Assembly (NCBI GenBank): GCA_030445275.1
Contig: JAUCSE010000023.1
Coordinates: 1-56,028 of the forward strand
DNA length: 56,028 bases
DNA from: Mucilaginibacter sp.
GTDB taxonomy: Bacteria; Bacteroidota; Bacteroidia; Sphingobacteriales; Sphingobacteriaceae
Reading direction: 5' to 3'
This document shows, in pieces, positions 40,001 through 48,412 of this stretch. The notes below the pieces were generated by a model that saw only the letters and a program-made list of their open reading frames with translations, searched no databases and had not been told where the DNA came from. Position 1 is the stretch's first letter. Each line of letters starts with the position of its first letter. The translations under genes and the position numbers were made by a program.

Positions 40001-42668
40001 TATTTATGTGGATTGGCCAAACTGGTCAGAAAGGTTGCAGCAAACCAATCCTACCGAAGCAGCTATGTTATCTTTTACATCAGATAAAACAAGCTATAAG
40101 GTTGGCGAACAGGCTACACTTACCATCCCAACTGCAGCTGATGGCCGTGCGCTCATCAGCTTTGAAAACGGCAGCAATGTTTTAAGAACCACGTGGATAG
40201 ATACTAAAAAAGGGCAAACCCAATACCGCTTTACGGTTGATGAAACTATGGCACCAAACGTTTTTGTGAATGTTACCCTATTGCAAAGGCATGCCCAAAC
40301 AGTAAATGACCTTCCTATCCGAATGTATGGAGCCATTCCATTGCAGGTTGATAATCCGGAAACAATATTAAAACCGGTGATCAGCATGCCCGATAAAATA
40401 CGACCCGAAACACAGTCGGCCATAACAGTATCCGAGGCATCGGGTAAGGAGATGACCTATACCATAGCCATAGTTGATGAAGGCTTGCTGGATATCACCA
40501 ATTATAAAACTCCTGATCCACATGATGCGTTTTATGCCCGCGAAGCCCTTGGGGTAAAAACCTGGGACTTGTTTGATTATGTGATAGGCGCTTTTGGCGG
40601 TGGACTGGAACGTATTTTAAGCATAGGAGGCGATGGTAATCTGGGCACCAATAAAAATGCATCTGTAAACCGTTTTAAACCGGTTGTGAAGTTTATGGGG
40701 CCATTTCACCTTGGCAAGGGCAAAAAGCAAACCACGCCCTTTAAACTACCTCAATACGTGGGTTCAGTAAAGGCGATGGTAATTGCTGGCCACGATGGCA
40801 GCTATGGCTTTGCTGATAAGGCTGTGGCCGTTAAAAAACCGCTGATGATACTGGCTACCTTGCCACGTGTACTTGGCCCGTCAGAAAAAGTACAGTTACC
40901 GGTTACTGTATTTGCTATGGAGAATAATATCAAAACAGTTACTGTATCGGTACAATCAAATGCCTTCAGTAACCTGGTAGGTAATAACTCCAAGACAATT
41001 ACCTTTACCAAAACCGGCGATCAGTTGGTTACATTTGATCTCGACGTTAAAGATTTTGTAGGTGTAGGTAAAGTGAAGATCATAGCCAAAAGCGGCTCGG
41101 AAACAGCCGCCTATGATGTGGAACTGAATGTACGCAACCCTAATCCGCCGGTAACCCGGGTATTGGATAAAGAGCTTAAGCCTGGTGAGGTATGGTATAC
41201 AGCCTATCAGCCTATCGGCATCAACGGCACTAATAAAAATACGCTGGAAATAGCCAGCATACCACCATTAAACTTGGGTAAACGACTTGATTACCTGATA
41301 GCCTACCCACATGGCTGTGTGGAGCAAACTACCTCTTCGGCATTCCCGCAGTTGTATTTAAGCCAGTTGCTTGATCTTTCACCGATTCAAAAGGCCGAAG
41401 CAGAGAGAAATATTAAAGCTACCATCAGCAGGTTAAATGGCTTCCAGGTACAAGGCGGTGGCTTAAGCTATTGGCCCGATGGTGGTAACGCTGATGAATG
41501 GGGAACCAACTATGCCGGGCACTTTATGCTGGCCGCGCAAGCTAAAGGCTACAGCATGCCTTTAGGATTTATGGAGCAATGGAAAAAATACCAGAAACAA
41601 AAAGCCTTAGTCTGGGCACCCGATTCCCATAGTTTTTATGGTGACGACCTAAACCAGGCTTATCGCCTGTATCTGCTGGCTTTGGCACGTTCACCCGAGT
41701 TAGGTGCCATGAATCGCCTGCGTGAGTTTAAATATTTAAGCATTGAAGCTAAATGGCGGCTGGCTGCGGCCTATAAATTAGCTGGGCAGCCCGAAACAGG
41801 TTTAAGGATGATAGCAGACCTGCCTACCACCATTAAACCCTATAATACCATGTACGGCACTTATGGTTCTGACCTGCGCGATGAGGCCATGATATTAGAA
41901 ACCCTCACCCTGCTTGGGCAGCACGAAAGGGCTTCCGGTTTATTACGTACGGTAGCTGCCCGATTGTCAGAGGATGACTGGTATAGTACGCAAACCACCG
42001 CTTATACACTTATTGCCATTGCACAATATTGCGGACAAAACAAGTCGGCAAGCAAGCTTACGTTTAACTATCAGGCCGGGGCTACTAAAACTGATGTTAA
42101 TTCGGCTTCTTATATGTGGCAGGGAGCTTTGGCCGTAAATGGAGGTAAAGTAACCATTAAAAACAATGGCAACAACAAACTGTATGTTAGGCTGATACAA
42201 AGAGGACAGCCTTCATCTGGTCTGGATGTCAAAACCTTTATTGATCCGCAGATCATGCAAATGCGAGTTGGCTATTTTACCATGGGTGGTAAACCAATTG
42301 ATCCAACAACCCTGAAACAGGGAACTGATTTTGTAGCGCAAGTAAACATCAAAAATCCTGGCAGGCGAGGCAGATATGATAACCTTGCCCTTACCCAGGT
42401 ATTCCCTTCGGGATGGGAAATACTGAACAGCCGGATGCTGAATAATGATGAAGTATTTAAATCATCGCCATCTGATTACCGTGATATACGTGACGACCGG
42501 GTGAACACTTATTTCAGCCTGACCGAAAACAGGGAGGTGACGTATTATGTGATGTTAAATGCTGCCTATGCAGGTCATTATTATTTACCTGCAGTTTATT
42601 GCGAAGCTATGTACGACAACACGATCAATAGTCTTATTAAAGGCCAATGGGTTGATGTGGTGAAATAG
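37071..42668 (+). CDS. Alpha-2-macroglobulin family protein with thioester
   Basis: 1865 residues. A single N-terminal membrane span (SIITIGTSLALILLVVYIIAY) anchors it in the inner membrane facing the periplasm. The MG2 domain has GFIYGDRGVWRPGDSIYVSFIL; the macroglobulin domain has VDEGLLDITNYKTPDPHDAFYAREALGVKTWDLFDYVIGA; the thioester motif is intact as GCVEQTTS (Cys1416, Glu1418, Gln1419). Bacterial members trap proteases and are thought to work with the peptidoglycan glycosyltransferase PBP1C, which is not next to it here. An odd acidic, Ser/Asp-rich insert (KSDNDEEDEYGGDYSSNS and after) lies near residues 465-490. Confidence 0.9.
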   Translation: MENGYTKFRRRKSIITIGTSLALILLVVYIIAYGRKKTAIDPAFSKYIESYTTGVISKESPIRIRLASQVQITHQQNEQVSDDIFDFSPSIKGKAYWIDARTIEFRPAGKLDPEKSYTADFDLGKLIEVPHKFDHFKFSFQVVKPDFNVSFSGLTTATSTSTDEMKLDGTVQTADTEDPTIVEKLITVNYSFQVKVSWEHNTATKTHHFKITGLKRQSGKITPITISWDGSSLNVDKKGEQHFDVPAIGDFKVLNIRAVQDNDQYVLVQFSDAIMVGQELNGLVGIGNIADAAYTIDGSTVKIYAPERLQGNYSVFVNEGVENISHKKITKTYTANVFFENRLPNVTIPGKGVILPDSGKLMMPFEAVNLNAVDVSIIKIYENNVPQYFQNNGFDGGAELRQVGKPIVQKTIRLDTDKGLNLNKKNRFMLDLDQMIRTEPGAIYRVVIGFRKEYSLYNCSIAGAGAKSDNDEEDEYGGDYSSNSGKVSDEDDDFWSRYDNFYPEGYSWQDRDNACTPSYFTKQRWATRNIIASNIGLIAKRGTNNSMLVAVTDILSAQPMSGVELELLDYQKQVIYKTTSGGDGIVKFDLKRKPYLLVAKKGAQRGYLKLDDGSSLPLTRFNVGGEEIQSGLKGFIYGDRGVWRPGDSIYVSFILEDKLKNLPPDHPVEFELYDPNGKLYRRINKTTALDGFYSFHTATETSSPTGNWTAKVKVGGALFEKKIKVETIMPNRMKLSLSFGNAAELTKGNNANGKLSAQWLFGGAAQNLKAKVDAFLSPQTTSFKKYEGYVFDNPTLAFNTQTQTVFDGKLSAEGTASVNADINVEKQAPGQLRANFLVKVFEPGGNFSIQQTTMPYNVYAGYVGIKTPAGSDLSGMLVTDKDHQIDIADVDVNGNAFAGTRNVQLELYKVQWRWWWDQTGDETSNFTQDKYNKLIKAQNVQLNNGHGKWTLRIPKADWGRYLIKVKDEATGHSTGKFIYVDWPNWSERLQQTNPTEAAMLSFTSDKTSYKVGEQATLTIPTAADGRALISFENGSNVLRTTWIDTKKGQTQYRFTVDETMAPNVFVNVTLLQRHAQTVNDLPIRMYGAIPLQVDNPETILKPVISMPDKIRPETQSAITVSEASGKEMTYTIAIVDEGLLDITNYKTPDPHDAFYAREALGVKTWDLFDYVIGAFGGGLERILSIGGDGNLGTNKNASVNRFKPVVKFMGPFHLGKGKKQTTPFKLPQYVGSVKAMVIAGHDGSYGFADKAVAVKKPLMILATLPRVLGPSEKVQLPVTVFAMENNIKTVTVSVQSNAFSNLVGNNSKTITFTKTGDQLVTFDLDVKDFVGVGKVKIIAKSGSETAAYDVELNVRNPNPPVTRVLDKELKPGEVWYTAYQPIGINGTNKNTLEIASIPPLNLGKRLDYLIAYPHGCVEQTTSSAFPQLYLSQLLDLSPIQKAEAERNIKATISRLNGFQVQGGGLSYWPDGGNADEWGTNYAGHFMLAAQAKGYSMPLGFMEQWKKYQKQKALVWAPDSHSFYGDDLNQAYRLYLLALARSPELGAMNRLREFKYLSIEAKWRLAAAYKLAGQPETGLRMIADLPTTIKPYNTMYGTYGSDLRDEAMILETLTLLGQHERASGLLRTVAARLSEDDWYSTQTTAYTLIAIAQYCGQNKSASKLTFNYQAGATKTDVNSASYMWQGALAVNGGKVTIKNNGNNKLYVRLIQRGQPSSGLDVKTFIDPQIMQMRVGYFTMGGKPIDPTTLKQGTDFVAQVNIKNPGRRGRYDNLALTQVFPSGWEILNSRMLNNDEVFKSSPSDYRDIRDDRVNTYFSLTENREVTYYVMLNAAYAGHYYLPAVYCEAMYDNTINSLIKGQWVDVVK

Positions 42669-42671
42669 TCT

Positions 42672-42714
42672 GAACCATGATTTTCGTGATTGAGGGATTA
42701 CCTTGATTTCTGGT
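42672..42714. repeat. Gene-end word repeat of the AATCACGAAAATCATGG type
   Basis: On the minus strand: AAATCAAGG, TAATCCCTC, AATCACGAA, AATCATGGTTCAGA. A period of about 9 with conserved AATC. Lies directly after the macroglobulin stop. Confidence 0.55.
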
Positions 42715-42743
42715 TTTTATTTAAAAATGTGCTCATAATAAAA

Positions 42744-42771
42744 AAAGACCTGCTATTTCTAGCAGGTCTTT
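42744..42771. terminator. Bidirectional terminator
   Basis: Perfect 12-bp stem AAAGACCTGCTA / TAGCAGGTCTTT, loop TTTC, with T runs on both strands. It ends the plus-strand macroglobulin gene and the minus-strand beta-barrel gene. Confidence 0.85.
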
Positions 42772-42793
42772 TTTTATTAATAAGATGATTAGC

Positions 42794-43399
42794 TTACAGT
42801 GAAAATAGTTTATAAGCTAAGGCAAGACTAAATACATTAACACGGGTGTGTGAATTATCGTTACCGTAAGCAATTTTATTTAAGCCACCTTCATATCGAA
42901 GATCAACCGAAAAACTTTTGATATCTACCCCTGCACCAACCTGAATGCCATAATTGGCACTTTTATAATTTAATCTTGTAGCATCTGATGTGGCATCGCC
43001 AACACTCTGATTTTTATCAACCGCGAATGAAAGCACAGGTCCTGCATAAAAACGGCCGCCCAAGCCAAAAGCGCCAATTTTTCCACCTAATAATAAGGGC
43101 ACATCAATACTGGTAAATTTAGCTTTGTTCTCAGCTGAATTATCATCAGCTTTTACATTGATGTTTTTACTGGTCAGATAAAGCTCTGGTTGAAAGTTAA
43201 AGCCCAAACCACCTACCCTTGCCCAAAAACCAGCTAAATAACCAGCACGATTGCTGTTATTAAATATCCCGTTTGAAGGGAAAGCGGTGTAATTTAATCC
43301 TCCCTTTACACCAAACGAGAAACTTGGTATAATCTGGGCCGATGCGATGCCTATAGTAAAAAGGCTAATACTTAATGTTAAGATAATTGTTTTTTTCAT
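42794..43399 (-). CDS. Outer-membrane beta-barrel protein (PorT/OMP_b-brl-like)
   Basis: 201 residues with signal peptide MKKTIILTLSISLFTIGIASAQ. The mature part has the alternating strands of an eight-stranded barrel: FSFGVKGGLNYTAFPSNG, NRAGYLAGFWARVG, GFNFQPELYLTSKNI, FTSIDVPLLLGGKIGAFGLGGRFYAGPVLSFAVD, NYGIQVGAGVDIKSFSVDLRYEGGLN, VFSLALAYKLF. Typical of Bacteroidota PorT-family barrels. Substrate and role unknown. A perfect 23-bp inverted repeat lies upstream. Confidence 0.82.
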   Translation of the reverse strand: MKKTIILTLSISLFTIGIASAQIIPSFSFGVKGGLNYTAFPSNGIFNNSNRAGYLAGFWARVGGLGFNFQPELYLTSKNINVKADDNSAENKAKFTSIDVPLLLGGKIGAFGLGGRFYAGPVLSFAVDKNQSVGDATSDATRLNYKSANYGIQVGAGVDIKSFSVDLRYEGGLNKIAYGNDNSHTRVNVFSLALAYKLFSL

Positions 43400-43484
43400 A
43401 TTTAATAGTGTTGTTTTAAGGTAAAAGATATTTGGATTTTTTTATTGACACTCGCCATAAAAGACAAATATCTATTAATTAGCA

Positions 43485-43539
43485 ATATCCGGCTTATAAT
43501 GTTTTATTTTTAATTTATAAAACATTATAAGCCGGATAT
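43485..43539. repeat. Perfect 23-bp inverted repeat
   Basis: Arms 43485-43507 (ATATCCGGCTTATAATG...) and 43517-43539 are exact reverse complements with a 9-base AT loop. It lies between the TolC-like stop (43600) and the barrel-protein start (43399), both on the minus strand. There is no T tail, so it is either a Rho-independent-like hairpin of unusual kind, a protein-binding cruciform, or a minimal mobile palindrome. Confidence 0.8.
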
Positions 43540-43599
43540 CAAGAAATGAATCTGAGATAAAAGTAGAAATTTTTTATAACTCCTGCATCATCCTTATTT

Positions 43600-45036
43600 T
43601 TACAATGCCAGCCTTCCCTGGTAATAATCAAGTATCTTGTTGTAGATATAACAATCGTAGCGGGCGTTGATCAGGTTTAACTTAGCCCTATCCAGGTTAT
43701 TTTTTGCAAGCACAAAATCAACAGAGGTTAATACACCGGCATTAAAACGTATTTCGACTGTCCTGAATGATTCGGCATATGCTTTAACCTGATCATTTAG
43801 TACATTGTACCTATTATAAGCCGATGTCATGTTTAGATAGGCCTGTTCTACACTTTGTTGTAACACTATTTTGGTATTCTCTTCTACATATTTTGCGTTT
43901 AACAGATCCAGTTTAGCTAACTTCACCTTATTCTGATTTTGAAAATAATTTAAGATGGGTATACTTAAACGAACACCAAATTGAGTGTTGTAATTATTTT
44001 TAAATTGATCATAATAGCCTATATTATGATTGTCATAGTTAGCTTGTTTCGTAAAAACAGATTGCGGACCGGCTGGTGTGTTTACAAATTGTCCGGTGTT
44101 TACAACAGAAGAATCTCTCACTATAGAATTTTGTGCCGCACTTGAATAATTGGTAGCTATGCCTCCAAATAATGAGATGGTAGGTACCAACGTACCTTTG
44201 GCAACTTTTACAGCCTTTTCGAAACCCTGACGCCTTAATTCTGCTGCTTTTACATTGGCTAATTGTTGTAAGGCCGTATTAAATATCTGGTCAGAGTTTT
44301 CATCCGTTTGTTTGGCCACATCCTGCACACTTACAGGTTCAAGCTTAAGATTTTTATTGTATGGAATATTTAAGCTTTGCATTAAGCTCAGCTTTGAGGC
44401 TTCCAGCGTGTTCTTAGCATTTACCAAGGCTAGCTGATTATCGCCAAAAGTACCTTTAAGATCATACAAATCTGAAGGAGATTTATTGGCACCCTGTTTT
44501 TCCAGTATCTCCAGTCTTTCAACCTGTTTTTTGGATACTTCAACCTGGTTATTCACTTGTGATAATAATTCGGTATTATCTAAAACTAAAAGATAAGCGG
44601 TTATCACATTAATAGTCACCAGGTCTTTTGCCTGTTGAAAATCCATTTTACCCGCCTGGTAATTTAATGATGTTTGTTTAATTGCATTTAAGTTTTGCAA
44701 ACCGCTGAATAACGTTAAATTGGCATTTAAGTTATAATTACCTGCAGTATATGATTGGGTTACATAGCTGTTGGTAAATGGGTTAATACTACGTCCGCTA
44801 TTAATGCTATGATCTACATTACCGTTTAAACTGGGCAATAGATTTTCTTTAGCCTGATTATAACCAATGCGCAAACGCTGCATAGCAATTTCGCTTTGCC
44901 TAACCTGAAGGTTGTTTTTTATGGCAATTTCAACACATTGCCTTACGGATAACACAGAATCTGTTTGAGTTTGGGCTTGCACATTAATTGCTGACATGGC
45001 AACCAAACTAAAAAATATAAATTTAAAGTATCGCAT
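43600..45036 (-). CDS. TolC-family outer-membrane efflux protein
   Basis: 478 residues with signal peptide MRYFKFIFFSLVAMSAINVQAQ. Two repeats of the TolC helical-hairpin fold: SVRQCVEIAIKNNLQVRQSEIAMQRLRIGYNQAKENLLPSLNG, later FGVRLSIPILNYFQNQNKVKLAKLDLLNAKYVEENTKIVLQQSVEQAY and SFRTVEIRFNAGVLTSVDFVLAKNNLDRAKLNLINARYD. It forms the outer-membrane duct of a tripartite exporter. Directly downstream (11 bases) of the LolD-like ATPase gene. The membrane fusion protein is not in the window. Confidence 0.9.
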   Translation of the reverse strand: MRYFKFIFFSLVAMSAINVQAQTQTDSVLSVRQCVEIAIKNNLQVRQSEIAMQRLRIGYNQAKENLLPSLNGNVDHSINSGRSINPFTNSYVTQSYTAGNYNLNANLTLFSGLQNLNAIKQTSLNYQAGKMDFQQAKDLVTINVITAYLLVLDNTELLSQVNNQVEVSKKQVERLEILEKQGANKSPSDLYDLKGTFGDNQLALVNAKNTLEASKLSLMQSLNIPYNKNLKLEPVSVQDVAKQTDENSDQIFNTALQQLANVKAAELRRQGFEKAVKVAKGTLVPTISLFGGIATNYSSAAQNSIVRDSSVVNTGQFVNTPAGPQSVFTKQANYDNHNIGYYDQFKNNYNTQFGVRLSIPILNYFQNQNKVKLAKLDLLNAKYVEENTKIVLQQSVEQAYLNMTSAYNRYNVLNDQVKAYAESFRTVEIRFNAGVLTSVDFVLAKNNLDRAKLNLINARYDCYIYNKILDYYQGRLAL

Positions 45037-45047
45037 TATTGTATTGA

Positions 45048-45725
45048 TCAGAGTTGTTTTGAAGATTCGACTTTACCATCCAATAGATTAATGATCCGCG
45101 AACCATATTCGGCATTCTTTTCGGAGTGTGTTACCTGTATAATAGTTACTCCATCCTCCTTATTCAGTTTACGAAACAGCTCCATAATCTCCTCCCCTTG
45201 TTTCGAGTTTAGGTTACCGGTAGGCTCATCAGCCAGTAAAAGTTTTGGTTTGGCTATCAGCGCCCGGGCTATACCTACTAATTGTTGTTGTCCGCCTGAT
45301 AATTGCGCGGGGAAAAGATCTTTTTTACCTACAATGTTAAAGCGGTCAAGCATATCGGCTACCATGGCTTTACGTTCGGCACTTTTAAAATCCTGATAAA
45401 TAAGCGGTGTTTCAATATTTTCGGCAACTGTAAGTTCATCAATAAGGTGATAGGCCTGAAAAACAAAACCGATGTATTGTTTATACAAAGCAGAGCGTTG
45501 TTTTTCCTTAAGTTGGTGCACCGCATTACCTACAAAGTATTGATAGCCTTCGGATGGTTCATCAAGCATACCTATGATATTAAGTAGTGAAGACTTACCC
45601 GATCCGGATGGCCCCATGATAGAAATAAATTCGCCTTCATCAATTTCAAGGCTCAGATCATTTAGTACAAAATTTTTAAGTCCGCTTACCTGGTAGTATT
45701 TCGAAATATGCTGGAGTGATAACAT
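45048..45725 (-). CDS. ABC transporter ATP-binding protein, LolD/MacB type
   Basis: 225 residues, a stand-alone ATPase. Walker A GPSGSGKSS (Lys44), Q-loop YIGFVFQAYHLIDELTVAENI, signature LSGGQQQLVGIARALI, Walker B LLLADEPTGNL, then TIIQVTHS with the switch His. The usual Arg after LSGGQQQ is Leu here. It should power FtsX-type permeases of the kind encoded in four copies upstream (45971-55758). It forms a two-gene unit with the TolC gene and shares a promoter-region duplication with the permease operon. Confidence 0.9.
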   Translation of the reverse strand: MLSLQHISKYYQVSGLKNFVLNDLSLEIDEGEFISIMGPSGSGKSSLLNIIGMLDEPSEGYQYFVGNAVHQLKEKQRSALYKQYIGFVFQAYHLIDELTVAENIETPLIYQDFKSAERKAMVADMLDRFNIVGKKDLFPAQLSGGQQQLVGIARALIAKPKLLLADEPTGNLNSKQGEEIMELFRKLNKEDGVTIIQVTHSEKNAEYGSRIINLLDGKVESSKQL

Positions 45726-45803
45726 CTTTTAAATAGTTGTTTTGTTTAGAATGTGTTTTTGTTTAAAAATATCAAATCATTTCAGGCTATCAAGTATCAA
45801 TAA

Positions 45804-45903
45804 CATACCAAAATACTAATAAACTAATAATCAACAGCTTATATCAAACATAGTATATAAATACTGTTCGCTTATGTAACAGGAAGCGTACGGTTATGAT
45901 ACA
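45804..45903 (-). promoter_or_regulatory. Regulatory region of the ATPase/TolC operon, duplicated at 55794-55892
   Basis: Plus-strand landmarks CATACCAAAA...AATCAAC (45804-45835) and GCGTACGGTTATGATACA (45886-45903) recur upstream of the permease operon with the same order and nearly the same distance (99 versus 98 bases). On the minus strand this places a TTTGGTATG element near the gene and a TGTATCATAA-n-CGTAC site about 70-80 bases upstream of it. The arrangement fits a sigma-54 promoter (-24 GG) with an NtrC-type enhancer, but a proper -12 GC is not seen. Confidence 0.55.
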
Positions 45904-45908
45904 ATGAA

Positions 45909-45965
45909 AAAGCCGAAGGTTTAAAGCATAAAGCCAAAAGCTCTTTGCCTTAAGCTTTCGGCTTT
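45909..45965 (-). terminator. Hairpin terminator of the permease operon
   Basis: AAAGCCGAA (45909-45917) pairs with TTCGGCTTT (45957-45965), with inner AAGC words, and the minus strand then has TTTTTC. It follows the stop of the last permease at 45971. Confidence 0.6.
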
Positions 45966-45970
45966 GTGCT

Positions 45971-48352
45971 TTATTCGCTTCTCAGGCTTTTAACAGGGTT
46001 ACTCATAGCTGCTCTTATAGCCTGATAACTGATGGTTGCTAATGCAATTAAAACTGCCAATATACCCGCAAGTACAAATATCCACCAGCTTATATTAATG
46101 CGATAGGCAAAATCCTGTAGCCATTTATGCATAAAGAACCATGACACGGGTGCGGCAATAAAAAATGATATAATAACCAAAATAAGGAAATCTTTTGAGA
46201 GCATATTTACAATTCCGGGCACAGTGGCGCCTAATACTTTCCTTATGCCTATTTCACGGGTGCGTTGCAGCGTACTGTATGATGCTAAACCTAATAAACC
46301 AAGACAAGAAATTAATATGGCCAGAACAGCAAAATTAAAGAACAGCTTACCAAAACGTTGCTCGCTGCGATATTGCCTGTCAAAAAATTCGTCTAAAAAA
46401 TAATAGTTGAATGGTCTGGTAGGGATAAGGGTTTTCCATTTATTTTCAATAGCTGCAATGGTTCCGGTTATATTTTGGGGTGATACCTTCACAGAAATAA
46501 GTCCAAGTTGCTTAAGTTCAATACGCATACTTAATGGTTTAATAACTTCCTGCAGCGAACGAAAATGAAAATCTTTCATTACACCAACTATTTTACCTTC
46601 CCTACCCCACTGTTTAAACCGCCTACCTACAGCTTGCTGAGGCGAGCTATAACCAAACATTTTAACCGCGGCTTCATTTAACAACATAGCCTGGGCCGTA
46701 TCGGTTCCAAATTCCCTTGAAAAGGCCCTGCCTGCAACCATTTTTATTTTAAATTGGTTCACATAATCATAATCAACAAAATATAGATCAAGATTGGCTA
46801 TTTGCAGATCGCCTTTCTTGTTTTCGATCTCGGAATAAGCACCACTATTACCACCACCGGGAACGCTTGAAGAATTCGCTGTTGATTTTACTCCCGGTAA
46901 TATCGAAATAGCCTGCTTAAAAGCATCAGCAGCAGGATCGCCATTAGTATCAAGTATTAACATCTGATCTTTACTAAAGCCCAGATCGCGGTTTTGCATA
47001 AAATTCATTTGCGTGTAAACTATAATTGTCCCTATTATAAGCGCTATAGATATACTAAACTGTGATATTACCAGGGCTTTCCGCAACGCGTTACCCTTAT
47101 TACCACTCGAAAACCTGCCTTTTAAAACCATAACTGGTTTAAATGACGATAGTACAAGAGCTGGGTATATACCGGCAATCAATCCAATAGCAACCGAGGT
47201 TACCAATAATATAAGCACGTAATACCAGTTTGAGAACACACCGGCACTGATAGTTTTACCAGCCAACTGGTTAAATAATGGAAGTAATAAAACCGAAAAT
47301 AAGATTGTAAGTACAAAAGCAATTAAACATAATACTACTGATTCGCCGATGAATTGACTTGCCAATTGTGATTTTTCTGCACCTACTACTTTTCTTATTC
47401 CTACTTCTTTAGCCCGCTCAACTGAGCGGGCGGTAGTAAGATTCACAAAATTAATACAGGCTATAAGCAATATAAATATGGCTACTATACCAAATATGTA
47501 CACATTGGTGATGCTTCCTGAATCTTGGCCACCTCGTTTTGAATACAAGTAAACAGACTTCAATGGCTCAAGAAAAAATGTATAAAACATCTGACTCGAT
47601 TTACGCTCCTTACCATTATGATTTTCAATAAACCCCGGAAACTTTGCTTCCAGCGCTTTTGGATTAGTGCCTGGTTTTAACAACAAGTAACTTGTTGCAC
47701 CAAAATTCCCCCATTGGTTATCAAGACCTTTATTAAATTTTTGGGTAAGCGACGACATGGAAATAAGCATATCTGCTTTTATCTGCGAGTTTTCCGGCAT
47801 ATCCTTCATTAAACCAGTTACAATTGCAGGTATCGCATCGCCAGTAATTAATACCGTTTGCCCCATGGGATTTGCATTACCAAAATACTTTTTAGCCGCG
47901 GTTTCAGTAAACACGATACTGGCTGGTGCCGATAAGGCTGTTCTAGGGTCGCCTTTTAATAATTTAAAATCAAAAACTTTAAAAAAAGTTGAATCAGCAA
48001 ATGCGGACTTTTCTTCCTGAAATTTGACATCACCTCTTCTAACCAAAAAACTTCCACCACTTATCCGCACAAATGATTCAACCTCCGGAAAATCATTTTT
48101 AATGTTTGGTGCAAATGGCCATGCGGTGATACCAGTATTCATAGTTTCAGTAGGCGTTTTAATATCGGTAACCAAACGGTAGATACGATCGGCCTTTGAA
48201 TGAAATTTATCATAGCTCAACTCAAAACCTACATACATGAAAATAAAAAAACAGGCAGTAATACCAATAGATAAACCAGTGATATTTATAAATGAAAACA
48301 CTTTATGTTTCCAAAGGTTCCTTAATGCTATTTTGAAATAGTTTTTGATCAT
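45971..48352 (-). CDS. MacB/FtsX-type ABC permease, copy 4 of 4
   Basis: 793 residues. N-terminal MIKNYFKIALRNLWKHK and first span, a MacB-like periplasmic core domain, an FtsX domain (FILLIACINFVNLTTARSVERAKEVGIRKVVGAEKSQL), a second periplasmic domain starting near MQNRDLGFSKDQMLIL, and a second FtsX domain (SYSTLQRTREIGIRKVLGATVPGI). It ends NPVKSLRSE. Ends the operon. Likely works with the separate ATPase (45048) in mechanotransmission, antimicrobial-peptide or lipid export; substrate unknown. Confidence 0.88.
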   Translation of the reverse strand: MIKNYFKIALRNLWKHKVFSFINITGLSIGITACFFIFMYVGFELSYDKFHSKADRIYRLVTDIKTPTETMNTGITAWPFAPNIKNDFPEVESFVRISGGSFLVRRGDVKFQEEKSAFADSTFFKVFDFKLLKGDPRTALSAPASIVFTETAAKKYFGNANPMGQTVLITGDAIPAIVTGLMKDMPENSQIKADMLISMSSLTQKFNKGLDNQWGNFGATSYLLLKPGTNPKALEAKFPGFIENHNGKERKSSQMFYTFFLEPLKSVYLYSKRGGQDSGSITNVYIFGIVAIFILLIACINFVNLTTARSVERAKEVGIRKVVGAEKSQLASQFIGESVVLCLIAFVLTILFSVLLLPLFNQLAGKTISAGVFSNWYYVLILLVTSVAIGLIAGIYPALVLSSFKPVMVLKGRFSSGNKGNALRKALVISQFSISIALIIGTIIVYTQMNFMQNRDLGFSKDQMLILDTNGDPAADAFKQAISILPGVKSTANSSSVPGGGNSGAYSEIENKKGDLQIANLDLYFVDYDYVNQFKIKMVAGRAFSREFGTDTAQAMLLNEAAVKMFGYSSPQQAVGRRFKQWGREGKIVGVMKDFHFRSLQEVIKPLSMRIELKQLGLISVKVSPQNITGTIAAIENKWKTLIPTRPFNYYFLDEFFDRQYRSEQRFGKLFFNFAVLAILISCLGLLGLASYSTLQRTREIGIRKVLGATVPGIVNMLSKDFLILVIISFFIAAPVSWFFMHKWLQDFAYRINISWWIFVLAGILAVLIALATISYQAIRAAMSNPVKSLRSE

Positions 48353-48412
48353 GATACTTTAAATTCTAAATCTTAATTTCTAAACTCTAAATAGCTTTCT
48401 GCATTTAGCCCC

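Noticed and set aside
45804..45835. Firm sigma-54 promoter
   Set aside because: TTTGGTATG fits the -24 part, but the -12 GC is missing in both copies; kept only as a possibility.
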